Assembly (NCBI RefSeq): GCF_900116435.1
Contig: NZ_FPAZ01000001.1
Coordinates: 173,426 to 237,425, forward strand
Origin: Pseudoalteromonas lipolytica
GTDB lineage: Bacteria; Pseudomonadota; Gammaproteobacteria; Enterobacterales; Alteromonadaceae
Reading direction: 5' to 3'
Length of the DNA: 64,000 bases
The notes below the pieces were generated by a model. That model did not search any database. It was not told the DNA's origin and saw only the letters and a list, made by a program, of their open reading frames with translations. Below, one piece after another: positions 28,545 to 38,056 of the stretch (its first letter is position 1; each line of letters starts with the position of its first letter). Made by a program: the position numbers and the translations under genes.

Positions 28545-29754
28545 AACGTAATACCTCTGCTGGGTTCACTTTTGCAGCTTTACGGGCAGGATACAACGTT
28601 GCTAAAAAGCTCATTGCAATACTACCGGCGGCAATTAGGCTTAAACTGGCTACATCAAATTTAACAGGTAAACGCATGCCTGCGAGTAAATTGATGCCAA
28701 ACATATTCAATAATTCATTAATGTACTGACTAAACAACACACCCAGTAATGCACCAATGCTGGTGCCAATTAAACCGTTATACAGACCTTGGATCATAAA
28801 TACATTTTGTACTTGTGCTGGTGTTAGCCCTAAGGTTTGTAAAATAGCGACCTCACTTTGCTTTTCACTCACCATCATGGTCAAAGCCGAGACGATATTA
28901 AACACCGCAACTAATACTATTAATCCTAGTAACATAGACATGATGCGCTTTTCCATGGCCACCGCAGCGAATAAGGTGCCTTGGCTATCGCGCCAGTCTG
29001 TGTGTTCAACGTCTTTAAATATAGACGCATGACTTTTAAGCACCTGCTCAACGGCAAATGGTTCATGCAAAGAAACACTCAAATTCGGGGCAACTGATTG
29101 TGAGAGCTTTAAAACACGCTGCAATGAATAGCCGCTAGTAAATGCAAGTGACATATCGATTTCAGATTGTGTTTCGTACAGCGCTGCAACCGTAAATAAA
29201 CGCTGGCTAGGTACTCGACCAAGCGGAGTATAGGTGCTTGCATTTGGCATGATCACTCGTACTTTATCACCCAACGAAATACCCAGTTTACGACTTAAAT
29301 AACGGCTTATTGCTATGTGATAATTTTCATCCATGACTAGTGACCAATTACCTGCCACTATTTTTTCTTTAATGTTATATAACGAGCTCCCATCGTCATA
29401 TAAGCCTTGTAAGAGCACACCATGAAGGTCTTGATTAGTTTGTAAAATAGCCTCTCCATGACGATACAAATTGACTTGTTTTACAGCAGGAGACTCCGAC
29501 AGCTGTGACTTAATACGCGACATGGCTTCTTTAGACTGTGACTTAGCGTCCACTTCAATATGCGGGATCAAGCCTAACATATTAGTCTTGAGGTTATTTT
29601 CAAAACCATTCATTACAGAGCTTACGGTAAAAAGAGCCATTAAACCGATAGCAATGCCCGCAATAGAAAAAAACGAAATAAAAGAGATAAAGGCGTTGCC
29701 CTTTGAGGAGCGGCTATATCTCAGCCCTATAAAAAGGCTAACAGGTTGAAACAT
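28537..29754 (-). CDS. lolC: Lipoprotein-releasing ABC transporter permease LolC
   Basis: 405 residues; MFQPVSLFIGLRYSRSSKGNAF and the C-terminal LYPARKAAKVNPAEVLRYE are typical of LolC. Four membrane helices in the LolC/E arrangement, with a periplasmic domain of about 220 residues that should hold the LolA-binding hook. First gene of lolCDE; it encodes the essential outer-membrane lipoprotein sorting machine. No clear promoter could be fixed in the 89 bp upstream. Confidence 0.93.
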   Translation of the reverse strand: MFQPVSLFIGLRYSRSSKGNAFISFISFFSIAGIAIGLMALFTVSSVMNGFENNLKTNMLGLIPHIEVDAKSQSKEAMSRIKSQLSESPAVKQVNLYRHGEAILQTNQDLHGVLLQGLYDDGSSLYNIKEKIVAGNWSLVMDENYHIAISRYLSRKLGISLGDKVRVIMPNASTYTPLGRVPSQRLFTVAALYETQSEIDMSLAFTSGYSLQRVLKLSQSVAPNLSVSLHEPFAVEQVLKSHASIFKDVEHTDWRDSQGTLFAAVAMEKRIMSMLLGLIVLVAVFNIVSALTMMVSEKQSEVAILQTLGLTPAQVQNVFMIQGLYNGLIGTSIGALLGVLFSQYINELLNMFGINLLAGMRLPVKFDVASLSLIAAGSIAMSFLATLYPARKAAKVNPAEVLRYE

Positions 29755-29843
29755 AAGTAATTATAGGTTTTATAAGGGCTAAATATGCGCTCATGTTAGC
29801 ATATATTTAGCCATGATGGGATTATCGAATTTGTAAAAAATAA

Positions 29844-30725
29844 TTATAAATCTGATACTTGAACAGTCTCTATTAAGTGGTCTAATAATGCTTTTACATT
29901 CGTTGCAATAAATTGCCTTGGCGGATATACCCCCCAAACGCCTTCAGGTGCGGGGGCAACATTGGAAAGCACCGCGACTAATTGACCTGACTGCAAATAT
30001 TTATCCACGTAATAATCTGGTAGCTGCACAATGCCTAAACCTTTAATAGCAGCATCAACCAAAGCCCAGCCACTATTACACTGTAATCGACCCGCCACTT
30101 TAATATGTTTATCTTGAAGTTGATCTTTCACACGCCAGTAACTGTTATTTCCAATTAAACAGTGGTGCTGATGAAGTTCACTCACACTATGAGGCTGACC
30201 ATAGTTATTGATATAGTCTGGGCTACAACAAATCACTAAACGTCGCTGACTTATCCGTCTGGCTTTTAATGATGAATCCTTTAAATGCCCTAACCGAATC
30301 GCCAGATCAAATCCCTCATCTAATAAATTGACTTGTTCATTGCTCAAATAGCTAATGACTTCAATATCAGGATGTTTCTGCATAAATGTATGGACAGCAG
30401 GCATAATGTAGCTTTCGCCATACATCACTGGTGCAGTTAATTTAATTGTCCCTTTTGGCGTCAGTTGCTGTTCAGCCAAAAGTGCCGTGGCGTCGTCCAT
30501 CGCATTTTGCAATTGTTTAGTTTGATGAGCAAACACTTCACCTTCTTGGGTAAGTACCACCTTGCGTGTTGTCCGAGTAAGCAATTGCGTATTTAAACGC
30601 TCTTCTAATTGGCTCACATAGCGACTGACATGCGCCACTGACATCCCTAATAATCGACTTGCTTTAGTAAAGCTGCCTGTTTCAGCGACGGCTAAAAACT
30701 CATCAATTCCATGCCAACGATTCAT
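29844..30725 (-). CDS. LysR family transcriptional regulator, divergent from frmA
   Basis: 293 residues from ATG 30725 (NRWHGIDEFLAVAETGSF follows; a longer frame to 30770 is open but lies in the promoter region). N-terminal winged HTH (about 1-60, with TGSFTKASRLLGMSVAHVSRYVSQLEERLN) and a substrate-binding domain. It is divergent from frmA across 108 bp, the classic LysR arrangement, so it probably controls frmAB. Formaldehyde operons in enterobacteria use FrmR instead, so the effector here is unknown. Confidence 0.85.
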   Translation of the reverse strand: MNRWHGIDEFLAVAETGSFTKASRLLGMSVAHVSRYVSQLEERLNTQLLTRTTRKVVLTQEGEVFAHQTKQLQNAMDDATALLAEQQLTPKGTIKLTAPVMYGESYIMPAVHTFMQKHPDIEVISYLSNEQVNLLDEGFDLAIRLGHLKDSSLKARRISQRRLVICCSPDYINNYGQPHSVSELHQHHCLIGNNSYWRVKDQLQDKHIKVAGRLQCNSGWALVDAAIKGLGIVQLPDYYVDKYLQSGQLVAVLSNVAPAPEGVWGVYPPRQFIATNVKALLDHLIETVQVSDL

Positions 30726-30824
30726 TATTACCATACTGTAAAAGTGTTTTAATAAATCGAAGATTATCATCCATTGAGAAATAAATAAAATAGTCTATGT
30801 TAATTATCTACTACCTACAAATAA

Positions 30825-31955
<1,131 letters not shown>

Positions 31956-31963
31956 TCATTAAT

Positions 31964-31988
31964 AAGCGCCTTGATTTAAAAGGCGCTT
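31964..31988 (+). other. Hairpin between frmA and frmB
   Basis: Perfect 9-bp stem AAGCGCCTT / AAGGCGCTT with a 7-nt loop, followed only by TCATTTTC. It could be a leaky terminator that lowers frmB expression relative to frmA, or a stability element. Confidence 0.5.
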
Positions 31989-32008
31989 TCATTTTCAAGG
32001 ATGCTGAT

Positions 32009-32845
32009 ATGCTCGAAAATATAAGCTCAACAAAAGTCAGCGGTGGTTGGCATAAGCAATACACGCATCAAGCGAGCAGTACACACTGCACAATGCGTTT
32101 TGCTATATTTTTACCACCGGGTGCAAGTGAAACCAATAAAGTACCTGTGATGTATTGGTTGTCAGGTCTTACTTGTACTGATGAAAACTTTATGCAAAAA
32201 GCTGGTGCCTTTAAAAAAGCCGCCGAACTGGGTATTGCTATTGTCGCACCTGATACAAGCCCGCGTGGCGACACCGTACCTGACGACGAAAGCTACGATT
32301 TTGGTCAAGGTGCAGGCTTTTATGTTAACGCAACACAAGCCCCCTACAATGTACATTACAATATGTATGATTATGTTGTGACTGAGTTGCCAGCGTTAAT
32401 TGAAGCGCACTTCCCTGTTACTGATAAAAAAGCGATTGCAGGTCACTCAATGGGAGGGCACGGCGCCCTAATGATTGCGCTTAAAAATCCAAAACAGTTT
32501 GTCAGCGCAAGCGCATTTAGCCCTATCGTCAACCCTATTAATTGCCCATGGGGTGAAAAGGCATTTAGTCATTACTTAGGGACTGACAAAGCGGCGTGGC
32601 GCAATTACGATAGCTGCGAGCTCATGAAACAAGCAAGCCCAGAAGATTATTTACCGCTGCGTATTGATCAAGGCGAAGCTGACAACTTTTTAGTTGAACA
32701 ACTAAAAACAGAAAACTTGTTTTTGGTCGTCAATGAAAAAGATTACCCCGCTGAAATAAATATGCATGCTGGCTATGATCACAGTTACTATTTTATTAGT
32801 AGCTTTATTGATGAACATTTAGAGTTTCATCACCGTCACCTGTAG
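32009..32845 (+). CDS. frmB: S-formylglutathione hydrolase
   Basis: 278 residues of the esterase D family. The nucleophile serine is in AGHSMGGHGALM (near residue 148) and the catalytic His in GYDHSYYFI near the C-terminus; MYWLSGLTCTDENF is typical. It releases formate and glutathione from S-formylglutathione, completing formaldehyde detoxification begun by FrmA. Ribosome-binding site AAGGA before ATG 32009. Confidence 0.95.
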   Translation: MLENISSTKVSGGWHKQYTHQASSTHCTMRFAIFLPPGASETNKVPVMYWLSGLTCTDENFMQKAGAFKKAAELGIAIVAPDTSPRGDTVPDDESYDFGQGAGFYVNATQAPYNVHYNMYDYVVTELPALIEAHFPVTDKKAIAGHSMGGHGALMIALKNPKQFVSASAFSPIVNPINCPWGEKAFSHYLGTDKAAWRNYDSCELMKQASPEDYLPLRIDQGEADNFLVEQLKTENLFLVVNEKDYPAEINMHAGYDHSYYFISSFIDEHLEFHHRHL

Positions 32846-33234
32846 TGTACTTAGTGTGAGGACATAACTTCCTCACACGCTTTCAACAAAGCAAACAGAT
32901 GGGCGCTAACGGTTGGAGCCTTGCTTTTTGTTACTATCTTACTTACCTGAGAATAAAGTAGCTGATAATATTCACCCACAACTTTTACAGTATATCCTCA
33001 AAAATTATAAGTCGATTTTATTGCAACATGGCAGTTATATTTTTAAGACTTATTCAACAACAAACCATTGTAAATAAAGCTATTTTCACCTCACCCCCTC
33101 ACGAAATCACCTAATTTAAAGCGCAAGCAAAATCTAATGTGAGCGCCCTGCGATAAATACGTGCATCCTTTTTCTCTCGCTTGCGTCTCTAGTAGTGAAG
33201 TGAATGTTTAATCACAAAATAAGGAAGCAAGATA
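32846..33234. other. Intergenic region upstream of the cysteine-rich peptide gene
   Basis: 389 bp without a credible gene. It holds one copy of the 17-bp direct repeat TTCCTCACACGCTTTCA (32869-32885) whose second copy is at 34122-34138, and presumably the promoter of the cysteine-rich peptide and sigma factor genes. No clear sigma-70 or ECF-type promoter could be assigned by eye. Confidence 0.45.
32869..32885 (+). repeat. 17-bp direct repeat, left copy
   Basis: TTCCTCACACGCTTTCA, repeated exactly at 34122-34138. The two copies bracket the cysteine-rich peptide and SigZ-like genes. They could be insertion-site duplications, recombination scars or shared regulatory sites. Confidence 0.6.
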
Positions 33235-33438
33235 ATGAGTACAACTAACAACACCAGTAACCCCGATACTAGCAGTAACTGCGACGAGCCCTGTGTCTGT
33301 AACAATGAAAGTAACTGTAACAATGACTGTGACAGTAGCTGTAATTGTAACTGCAACTGTGCTAACAATGAGTGCCAAACCTTACAGCCCTGCCATTGTA
33401 AGAGCTGTAACCCAAATACAAAAAACAGCTGCTGTTAA
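33235..33438 (+). CDS. Cysteine-rich (metallothionein-like) small protein
   Basis: 67 residues, 15 of them cysteine and many Asn, Ser and Asp, with CxC clusters (SCNCNCNC near 36-42, CHCKSC near 51-56, CC at the end). It has no signal peptide. A strong ribosome-binding site (AAGGAAG, 7 nt upstream) and its position 66 bp before a sigma factor with a cysteine tail argue that it is translated. The cysteine pairs suggest binding of several thiophilic metal ions or redox buffering, but the pattern does not match a bacterial metallothionein family I know. The low-complexity Asn/Cys coding sequence means homology could be hard to establish. Confidence 0.7.
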   Translation: MSTTNNTSNPDTSSNCDEPCVCNNESNCNNDCDSSCNCNCNCANNECQTLQPCHCKSCNPNTKNSCC

Positions 33439-33453
33439 GCTGTCATAAATATC

Positions 33454-33483
33454 AAGGCAACAGCACTTAGGTGCTGATGCCTT
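33454..33483 (+). other. Hairpin between the cysteine-rich peptide and sigma factor genes
   Basis: AAGGCA-A-CAGCAC pairs with GTGCTG-A-TGCCTT around a TTAG loop: a 12-bp stem with one mismatch and no U-tract. It starts 16 nt after the peptide stop and ends 20 nt before the sigma start, so it can act on mRNA processing or partial termination and set the peptide-to-sigma ratio. Confidence 0.6.
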
Positions 33484-33503
33484 AGTATGGACGAAGCCTA
33501 ATT

Positions 33504-34055
33504 ATGATTGAAAATATCTGGAAGCAATTCCACCAGCAACTGCTGGGATTTATCGCCAGCAAAGTGAACGACCAAGCGATGGCTGAAGACATACTGCAAG
33601 ATGTCTTTATTAAAGTGCTTAACAATATCGACAGCCTTAGTGCCGCCGACAAGCTACAGCCCTGGCTTTATCAAATCTGCCGTCACGCCATAATTGATTA
33701 CTACCGCAGTAAACGTCCCAATAGTAGTAGCGACGAACTAGAGCAACTGCATGCGCCTGAGGTAGACTGGGCAGCGGCTTACAGTGAGCAGCAACTCAAC
33801 CGCTGTATTAACACGTTAATTCAAGATTTACCCGCCCATGTTAGCAACATACTTATCGACAGCGAGTTGCAGCAACTCAAACAACAACAAATTGCCGACA
33901 AATATAAATTGAGCCTGCCAGCGGTTAAATCACGCATCAAACGCGGTCGCGAACAACTTAAAACTAAATTACAAGCGTGCTGTAACTTTACCTTCGCAGC
34001 ACAGGGCATGGATGCAGAGTGTAAGAATCAATGCGGTTGCAGCGTAGATAGCTAG
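33504..34055 (+). CDS. ECF-type RNA polymerase sigma factor, SigZ-like, with cysteine tail
   Basis: 183 residues. Region 2 spans about 8-75 (GFIASKVNDQAMAEDILQDVFIKV...ICRHAIIDYYRSKRP), region 4 about 100-157 (IADKYKLSLPAVKSRIKRGREQLK, the HTH). After region 4 comes a 25-residue tail with Cys at 159, 160, 173, 177 and 179 (CC...C...C.C), the kind of tail seen in SigZ-type sigma factors and, in other groups, used to sense metals directly (CorE family). No anti-sigma gene is nearby, consistent with self-sensing. It follows the cysteine-rich peptide gene and probably shares its transcript. Regulation of that peptide by this sigma is an inference. Confidence 0.85.
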   Translation: MIENIWKQFHQQLLGFIASKVNDQAMAEDILQDVFIKVLNNIDSLSAADKLQPWLYQICRHAIIDYYRSKRPNSSSDELEQLHAPEVDWAAAYSEQQLNRCINTLIQDLPAHVSNILIDSELQQLKQQQIADKYKLSLPAVKSRIKRGREQLKTKLQACCNFTFAAQGMDAECKNQCGCSVDS

Positions 34056-34121
34056 CCTATTAGATCACTTAGAAGCCGGCACTCACTATTTACTTTAAAG
34101 AGTCAGCCAGCAAGACGGGAT

Positions 34122-34138
34122 TTCCTCACACGCTTTCA
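34122..34138 (+). repeat. 17-bp direct repeat, right copy
   Basis: Exact second copy of TTCCTCACACGCTTTCA, 1253 bp from the left copy, in the gap between the sigma factor and the convergent BCCT gene. Confidence 0.6.
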
Positions 34139-34237
34139 CCGTGACAAAATTTTGCGGCACACTCACTGCGACTCTTCTTTAACCACCTCTTACAAATAAC
34201 TAACAATCAATGACGACTGTAAAAAATGTTGAATAGC

Positions 34238-35731
34238 TTACTTACACAAGTCACGAACAAATTCTTTTAAAAACCCAACAAGCTGTAAAATAAAAATTAT
34301 CAAAAAAGGCAGTGCCCCAAGAATCGCTACACTTCTATTTAGTAGCTCATCGTGTTGAAGCAACAATACATAACTACATAGAAACAAAGCTAAGCACCAA
34401 GCATATAAAGTAATCCCCTGCGAGTTTTCACGCTCCACTAGCTGCTTAATGACTAAAATTGCAGAGTCTGCTGATGTCGCAACAAACACAAGTAACAGCA
34501 GCAAACTAGCCCAAATAAATACCGTACCTTGCCAACCTAATTGATGAAAAAAAACAAACAGCCCTTGGCTATAATCATCTTTTATAGCCAATAAAATACC
34601 CGATTGATTCAGTTTATCCCATTCAATTGCTGCACCAGAAAATGCAGAAAACCAAATAATTGTTACAACCGTGGGAATGCAGACAACAGCTAAAACAAAC
34701 TGCCAAACAGCTCGTCCTTGGCTAATTCTCGCTAAAAAAACACCCACGAAGGGCCCCCATGCTAACCACCAAAAGTAGTAATTGTAGGTCCATCGATTCG
34801 CCCAATCTGAGTTATTTAACTGGCTATCAAACTGCCAAGTACCCGTTACAAGCAGTTGTATGTAATAACCTGTACCATCTAAGGCTATCTGTATAATTGG
34901 CGCTATAGGCACGACACACAAAAGCCAAATTAATAGAGTAAACGCCAAAATTACATTAAATATACTTAACGATTGCACACCGCGCCTAATACCAAACTTT
35001 GCCGATACGGTATAGATAATGAAGAGCACCCCCACTATTAGAGAGCCAATTAAAGCCGGCGAAGTTATGTTTAACTCAAGCTCAACTCCTTTGCTGATCA
35101 GTAATGTAGAATTAGCAATGGTACCAACCACACCAAAAAAAATGGCAAATACGGCAATCAACTTAACCACAAAACAGAGAGTAAGTTGCCCCTGTTTATC
35201 TACCTTATTGCCAATTGCACTCATTACAGGCGCGCACATGTCACCGGATTTACCGCTGTATTGAGTTAAACCACCTAACACGATGGCAAACACCGCATAT
35301 AATGCCCACGCATGTGCGCCCCAATTGACCAGCGTTAATGCAAGACTACTTGCTAATCTATCGGGGTATAAACTTTGCTTTAAGGGTGGGCTCAATGAAT
35401 GCAGCGCAGGCTCAGCGACTCCCCAAAAAACCAATCCAGAGCCCATTCCCGCAGCAAAAAGCATGGCAAACCACCCAAAATTTGAATATTCAATGCGTGC
35501 ATTCTCACCCCCTATTTTACGAGTTCCCAATGGACTAAACGCAAGTATTATTACTGCAAATAATAAAAAGTTAATTAACAAAAAGAAGCCGCTGCCTATG
35601 TGTGCCAATGCTTTAGAAATCATCGGCTGAACTTGTTCTGTCATTAAATTAGGTAAAACAACAGCGATCAGTGCAACAGTCAAGCAAATAGCCAGTGCCG
35701 TTTTTTCAAGTGAAGAGATAGAGTGTTTCAA
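34238..35731 (-). CDS. BCCT family betaine/carnitine/choline-type transporter
   Basis: 497 residues with 12 membrane helices. The BCCT glycine segment GMGSGLVFWGVAEPALH (about 95-111) and the tryptophan-rich region NYYFWWLAWGPFVGVFLARISQGR (about 315-338) are intact. It should import a quaternary ammonium compatible solute driven by Na+ or H+. The short N- and C-termini, without the long charged tails of osmosensing members such as BetP, suggest plain uptake. It stands alone, convergent with the sigma factor gene. Confidence 0.9.
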   Translation of the reverse strand: MKHSISSLEKTALAICLTVALIAVVLPNLMTEQVQPMISKALAHIGSGFFLLINFLLFAVIILAFSPLGTRKIGGENARIEYSNFGWFAMLFAAGMGSGLVFWGVAEPALHSLSPPLKQSLYPDRLASSLALTLVNWGAHAWALYAVFAIVLGGLTQYSGKSGDMCAPVMSAIGNKVDKQGQLTLCFVVKLIAVFAIFFGVVGTIANSTLLISKGVELELNITSPALIGSLIVGVLFIIYTVSAKFGIRRGVQSLSIFNVILAFTLLIWLLCVVPIAPIIQIALDGTGYYIQLLVTGTWQFDSQLNNSDWANRWTYNYYFWWLAWGPFVGVFLARISQGRAVWQFVLAVVCIPTVVTIIWFSAFSGAAIEWDKLNQSGILLAIKDDYSQGLFVFFHQLGWQGTVFIWASLLLLLVFVATSADSAILVIKQLVERENSQGITLYAWCLALFLCSYVLLLQHDELLNRSVAILGALPFLIIFILQLVGFLKEFVRDLCK

Positions 35732-36032
35732 GATTAAGCCTAAAAAGTGAGCGCATTAAGAATACTGTCAGCACGGCGTTGATACAAACAGGCAAAAGTG
35801 TGAATTATTACCTTTAACGCGTAAATTATACCAATACTGAATCACTACAACGCGGCTACATGTCCCTTAAAATGTATTTATAAGTAGAGTTATAGAGTTA
35901 AATACGCTCTTTTAAACTAAATTTTCTTACACGATTTAGGAGCTAAAAATAAGGTGTATTTTTTGGGGAAAACGAAAAAAGGCGCTTTAAAAGCGCCTTG
36001 CTGTCAAGAATGTGCTTAAACATGTCTTGATC
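35732..36032. other. Intergenic region between the BCCT gene and the ketoacyl synthase gene
   Basis: About 300 bp holding upstream sequence of the BCCT gene and, at its right end, the terminator of the ketoacyl synthase. I see no further gene or repeat in it. Confidence 0.5.
35975..35999 (-). terminator. Terminator of the ketoacyl synthase gene
   Basis: AAGGCGCTTT / AAAGCGCCTT hairpin followed on the minus strand by a run of T, 34 nt after the stop codon. Confidence 0.85.
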
Positions 36033-37931
36033 TTAATACATATCCTTATAAGGATTCGATTTGTTGAACGCTATCGCTTTGTCAAAACCTGGGATAGTCA
36101 TCGATTCTTCATTAATAACAATGTCGTTTTCATCAATTAAACCATCACCAAAACGATAAATAAGCTCATAATGGCCTAAGTCGGCTTGTTGCTTATATTC
36201 ATTTTGTGCTTGTGCAACATGGGTATTGCGGTCTTGGTACTGAGCCATTTTTGCATCGCCATGACGCTTTGTCAGCATTTGCATTGTCACGTTTGGCGAC
36301 AGCACTGTGGCGGTTGCATTATTACCACCAAACCCTTTTGAGTTTATAAAAGCGATATCCATTGCATCACATTGATAGTGCGCTGTGCGAATATCTAAAT
36401 GCTGGCTGTAAACATCATCGGCCACTTTATCAATAGTGGTAATACCCGGCATAATATTATGACTAAACACGCCTAACGCCATGGCAAGTTGATCACCACT
36501 TGCCGGTGCAATTGTGTGGCCAACATACGCTTTTGGCGCAGCCACTTTCCAACTATCAATCGCAAATGTTTCAGCTACTTTATGATAAATAAGAGACTCT
36601 GTTACACGATTTTGAGGTGTGCTAGAACCATGCGCTAAAATAAAGCTGCGTTTTTGTACGGCTTCTTGACCAACAATACTGCTGGCAAGCGCGACCGATT
36701 TAGCCATTGTAATATAGTTACCTGGGCCCGGTGCTGTAATTGACTTTTTAATACCGTCGGCATTTACAAATACATCGGCAACAGAGCCTTGAATATCAGC
36801 ACCGAGTTCGAGTGCAAGCGCATCATCCATTAAAATTGCCACCTGTGCGCCTTCACCAATAGTAAAACCGCAGTTTTCACCAAATGGACGACTGGTACGT
36901 CGATGATCTACCACATCGGTATTATCAAGACGTTTTAGGCCTTCTTCGTTAGCAAGTGCGCTCATATTACCAAAGCCTTCGACAATTTCAGGCGTAATGG
37001 CGCATTCAACAGATGCAACAATCGCAACGCGGGTGCGACCAGCTTGAATATCGTTAACAGCAGCGCGTAGGTTGTATAAAAAGGTGGCACATGCGCCCGA
37101 TGTGGTGAACGTTGTTCCAACATTACCGGTCACATACGCATTAATGAAATCAGTCGACATGGTATTTAAGCCAAGTGCTAATTGTTTGGTGCTTACGCGG
37201 TCGCCCTGTTGTCTCGCACGAATTAAGCCACCAAACCCTTCGTCATCCACTTGCCCTGCTACCGAGGCCGAATATGTACCAATTTGATCAGGCTCAACAC
37301 TATTCATAACATGCTGCCATGCAAGCCCTGTAGAGCGAATGGCATCGGTTGCCGCAAAAATGGTCGCTTGTAGGCCTCGTGGTTGGTAACGACTGTTATA
37401 CATGGTCGCTGGATCAAAACCTGTAGGTAATTGACCCGCGGCTTTAATCGGGTTGTCACGGGTGCTGTCGTGCTTAATAGCAAGGTCGGCACTAATGGTT
37501 ACTTTTACTTTTTTATCGCTGAGATCTTCAACCTGCCAACTTGCAGGTACTGGCGTTGGTAAATCACGACGACGAGTTTCAAACACAATTTGCTGCTCGT
37601 CAGACGCTGTCAGCGTCATTTTTTGTTGCCACGGAGTTGCATCAACGTCAAAGTGATTTTTTTCAATTTTACGGATTAGCGTACCTGCTAATACTTGTTC
37701 GCCGAATTGTGCTTCAATATCAGCTTCGTTAATAACGTTGCCTTCAGCATCTTTTAAAACGCCGTCGGTCAGTGTTACTAAATTCATTAACGTCGCTAAG
37801 CCTAAAAATGTCTCCTGACGGGCTGTTGCATCTAAGCTGTCTAACACGATACGACGATAACCTTGATGAAAAGAAGTGCGGCCAGCGGCATTAATACCAC
37901 CCATACCAACAATAACGGGTAATGCTGTCAT
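36033..37931 (-). CDS. fabY: Beta-ketoacyl-ACP synthase, FabY type
   Basis: 632 residues, about 200 longer than FabB or FabF and matching the length of Pseudomonas FabY. The active-site cysteine is in TFTTSGACATFLYNL (near residue 284), with the two histidines in LAHGSSTPQNR and YVGHTIAPASGDQLA. FabY starts fatty-acid elongation by condensing acetyl-CoA with malonyl-ACP in Pseudomonas aeruginosa. The N-terminal 200 residues are unlike FabB/FabF. It is monocistronic with a terminator, divergent from a GlxA-family regulator. A polyunsaturated or specialised condensing role cannot be ruled out. Confidence 0.8.
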   Translation of the reverse strand: MTALPVIVGMGGINAAGRTSFHQGYRRIVLDSLDATARQETFLGLATLMNLVTLTDGVLKDAEGNVINEADIEAQFGEQVLAGTLIRKIEKNHFDVDATPWQQKMTLTASDEQQIVFETRRRDLPTPVPASWQVEDLSDKKVKVTISADLAIKHDSTRDNPIKAAGQLPTGFDPATMYNSRYQPRGLQATIFAATDAIRSTGLAWQHVMNSVEPDQIGTYSASVAGQVDDEGFGGLIRARQQGDRVSTKQLALGLNTMSTDFINAYVTGNVGTTFTTSGACATFLYNLRAAVNDIQAGRTRVAIVASVECAITPEIVEGFGNMSALANEEGLKRLDNTDVVDHRRTSRPFGENCGFTIGEGAQVAILMDDALALELGADIQGSVADVFVNADGIKKSITAPGPGNYITMAKSVALASSIVGQEAVQKRSFILAHGSSTPQNRVTESLIYHKVAETFAIDSWKVAAPKAYVGHTIAPASGDQLAMALGVFSHNIMPGITTIDKVADDVYSQHLDIRTAHYQCDAMDIAFINSKGFGGNNATATVLSPNVTMQMLTKRHGDAKMAQYQDRNTHVAQAQNEYKQQADLGHYELIYRFGDGLIDENDIVINEESMTIPGFDKAIAFNKSNPYKDMY

Positions 37932-38056
37932 AAATAACCTTGAGAAACGTGTTACGAGAATTACTTAAGTTTAAATGGATTAACTAGGTAGCCTTGTGCT
38001 TTAATAGCCAAATAACATGCATAATAGGCCAAAACCAACTGGTCGGAGCAATAAAA

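Noticed and set aside
33028-33114. A 28-residue frame in the gap before the cysteine-rich gene
   Set aside because: No ribosome-binding site, no conserved character, and too short to support.
37994-38056. Longer N-terminus of the GlxA-family regulator from a TTG
   Set aside because: No ribosome-binding site; the GTG at 38057 has GGAG at 8 nt and matches the domain start.
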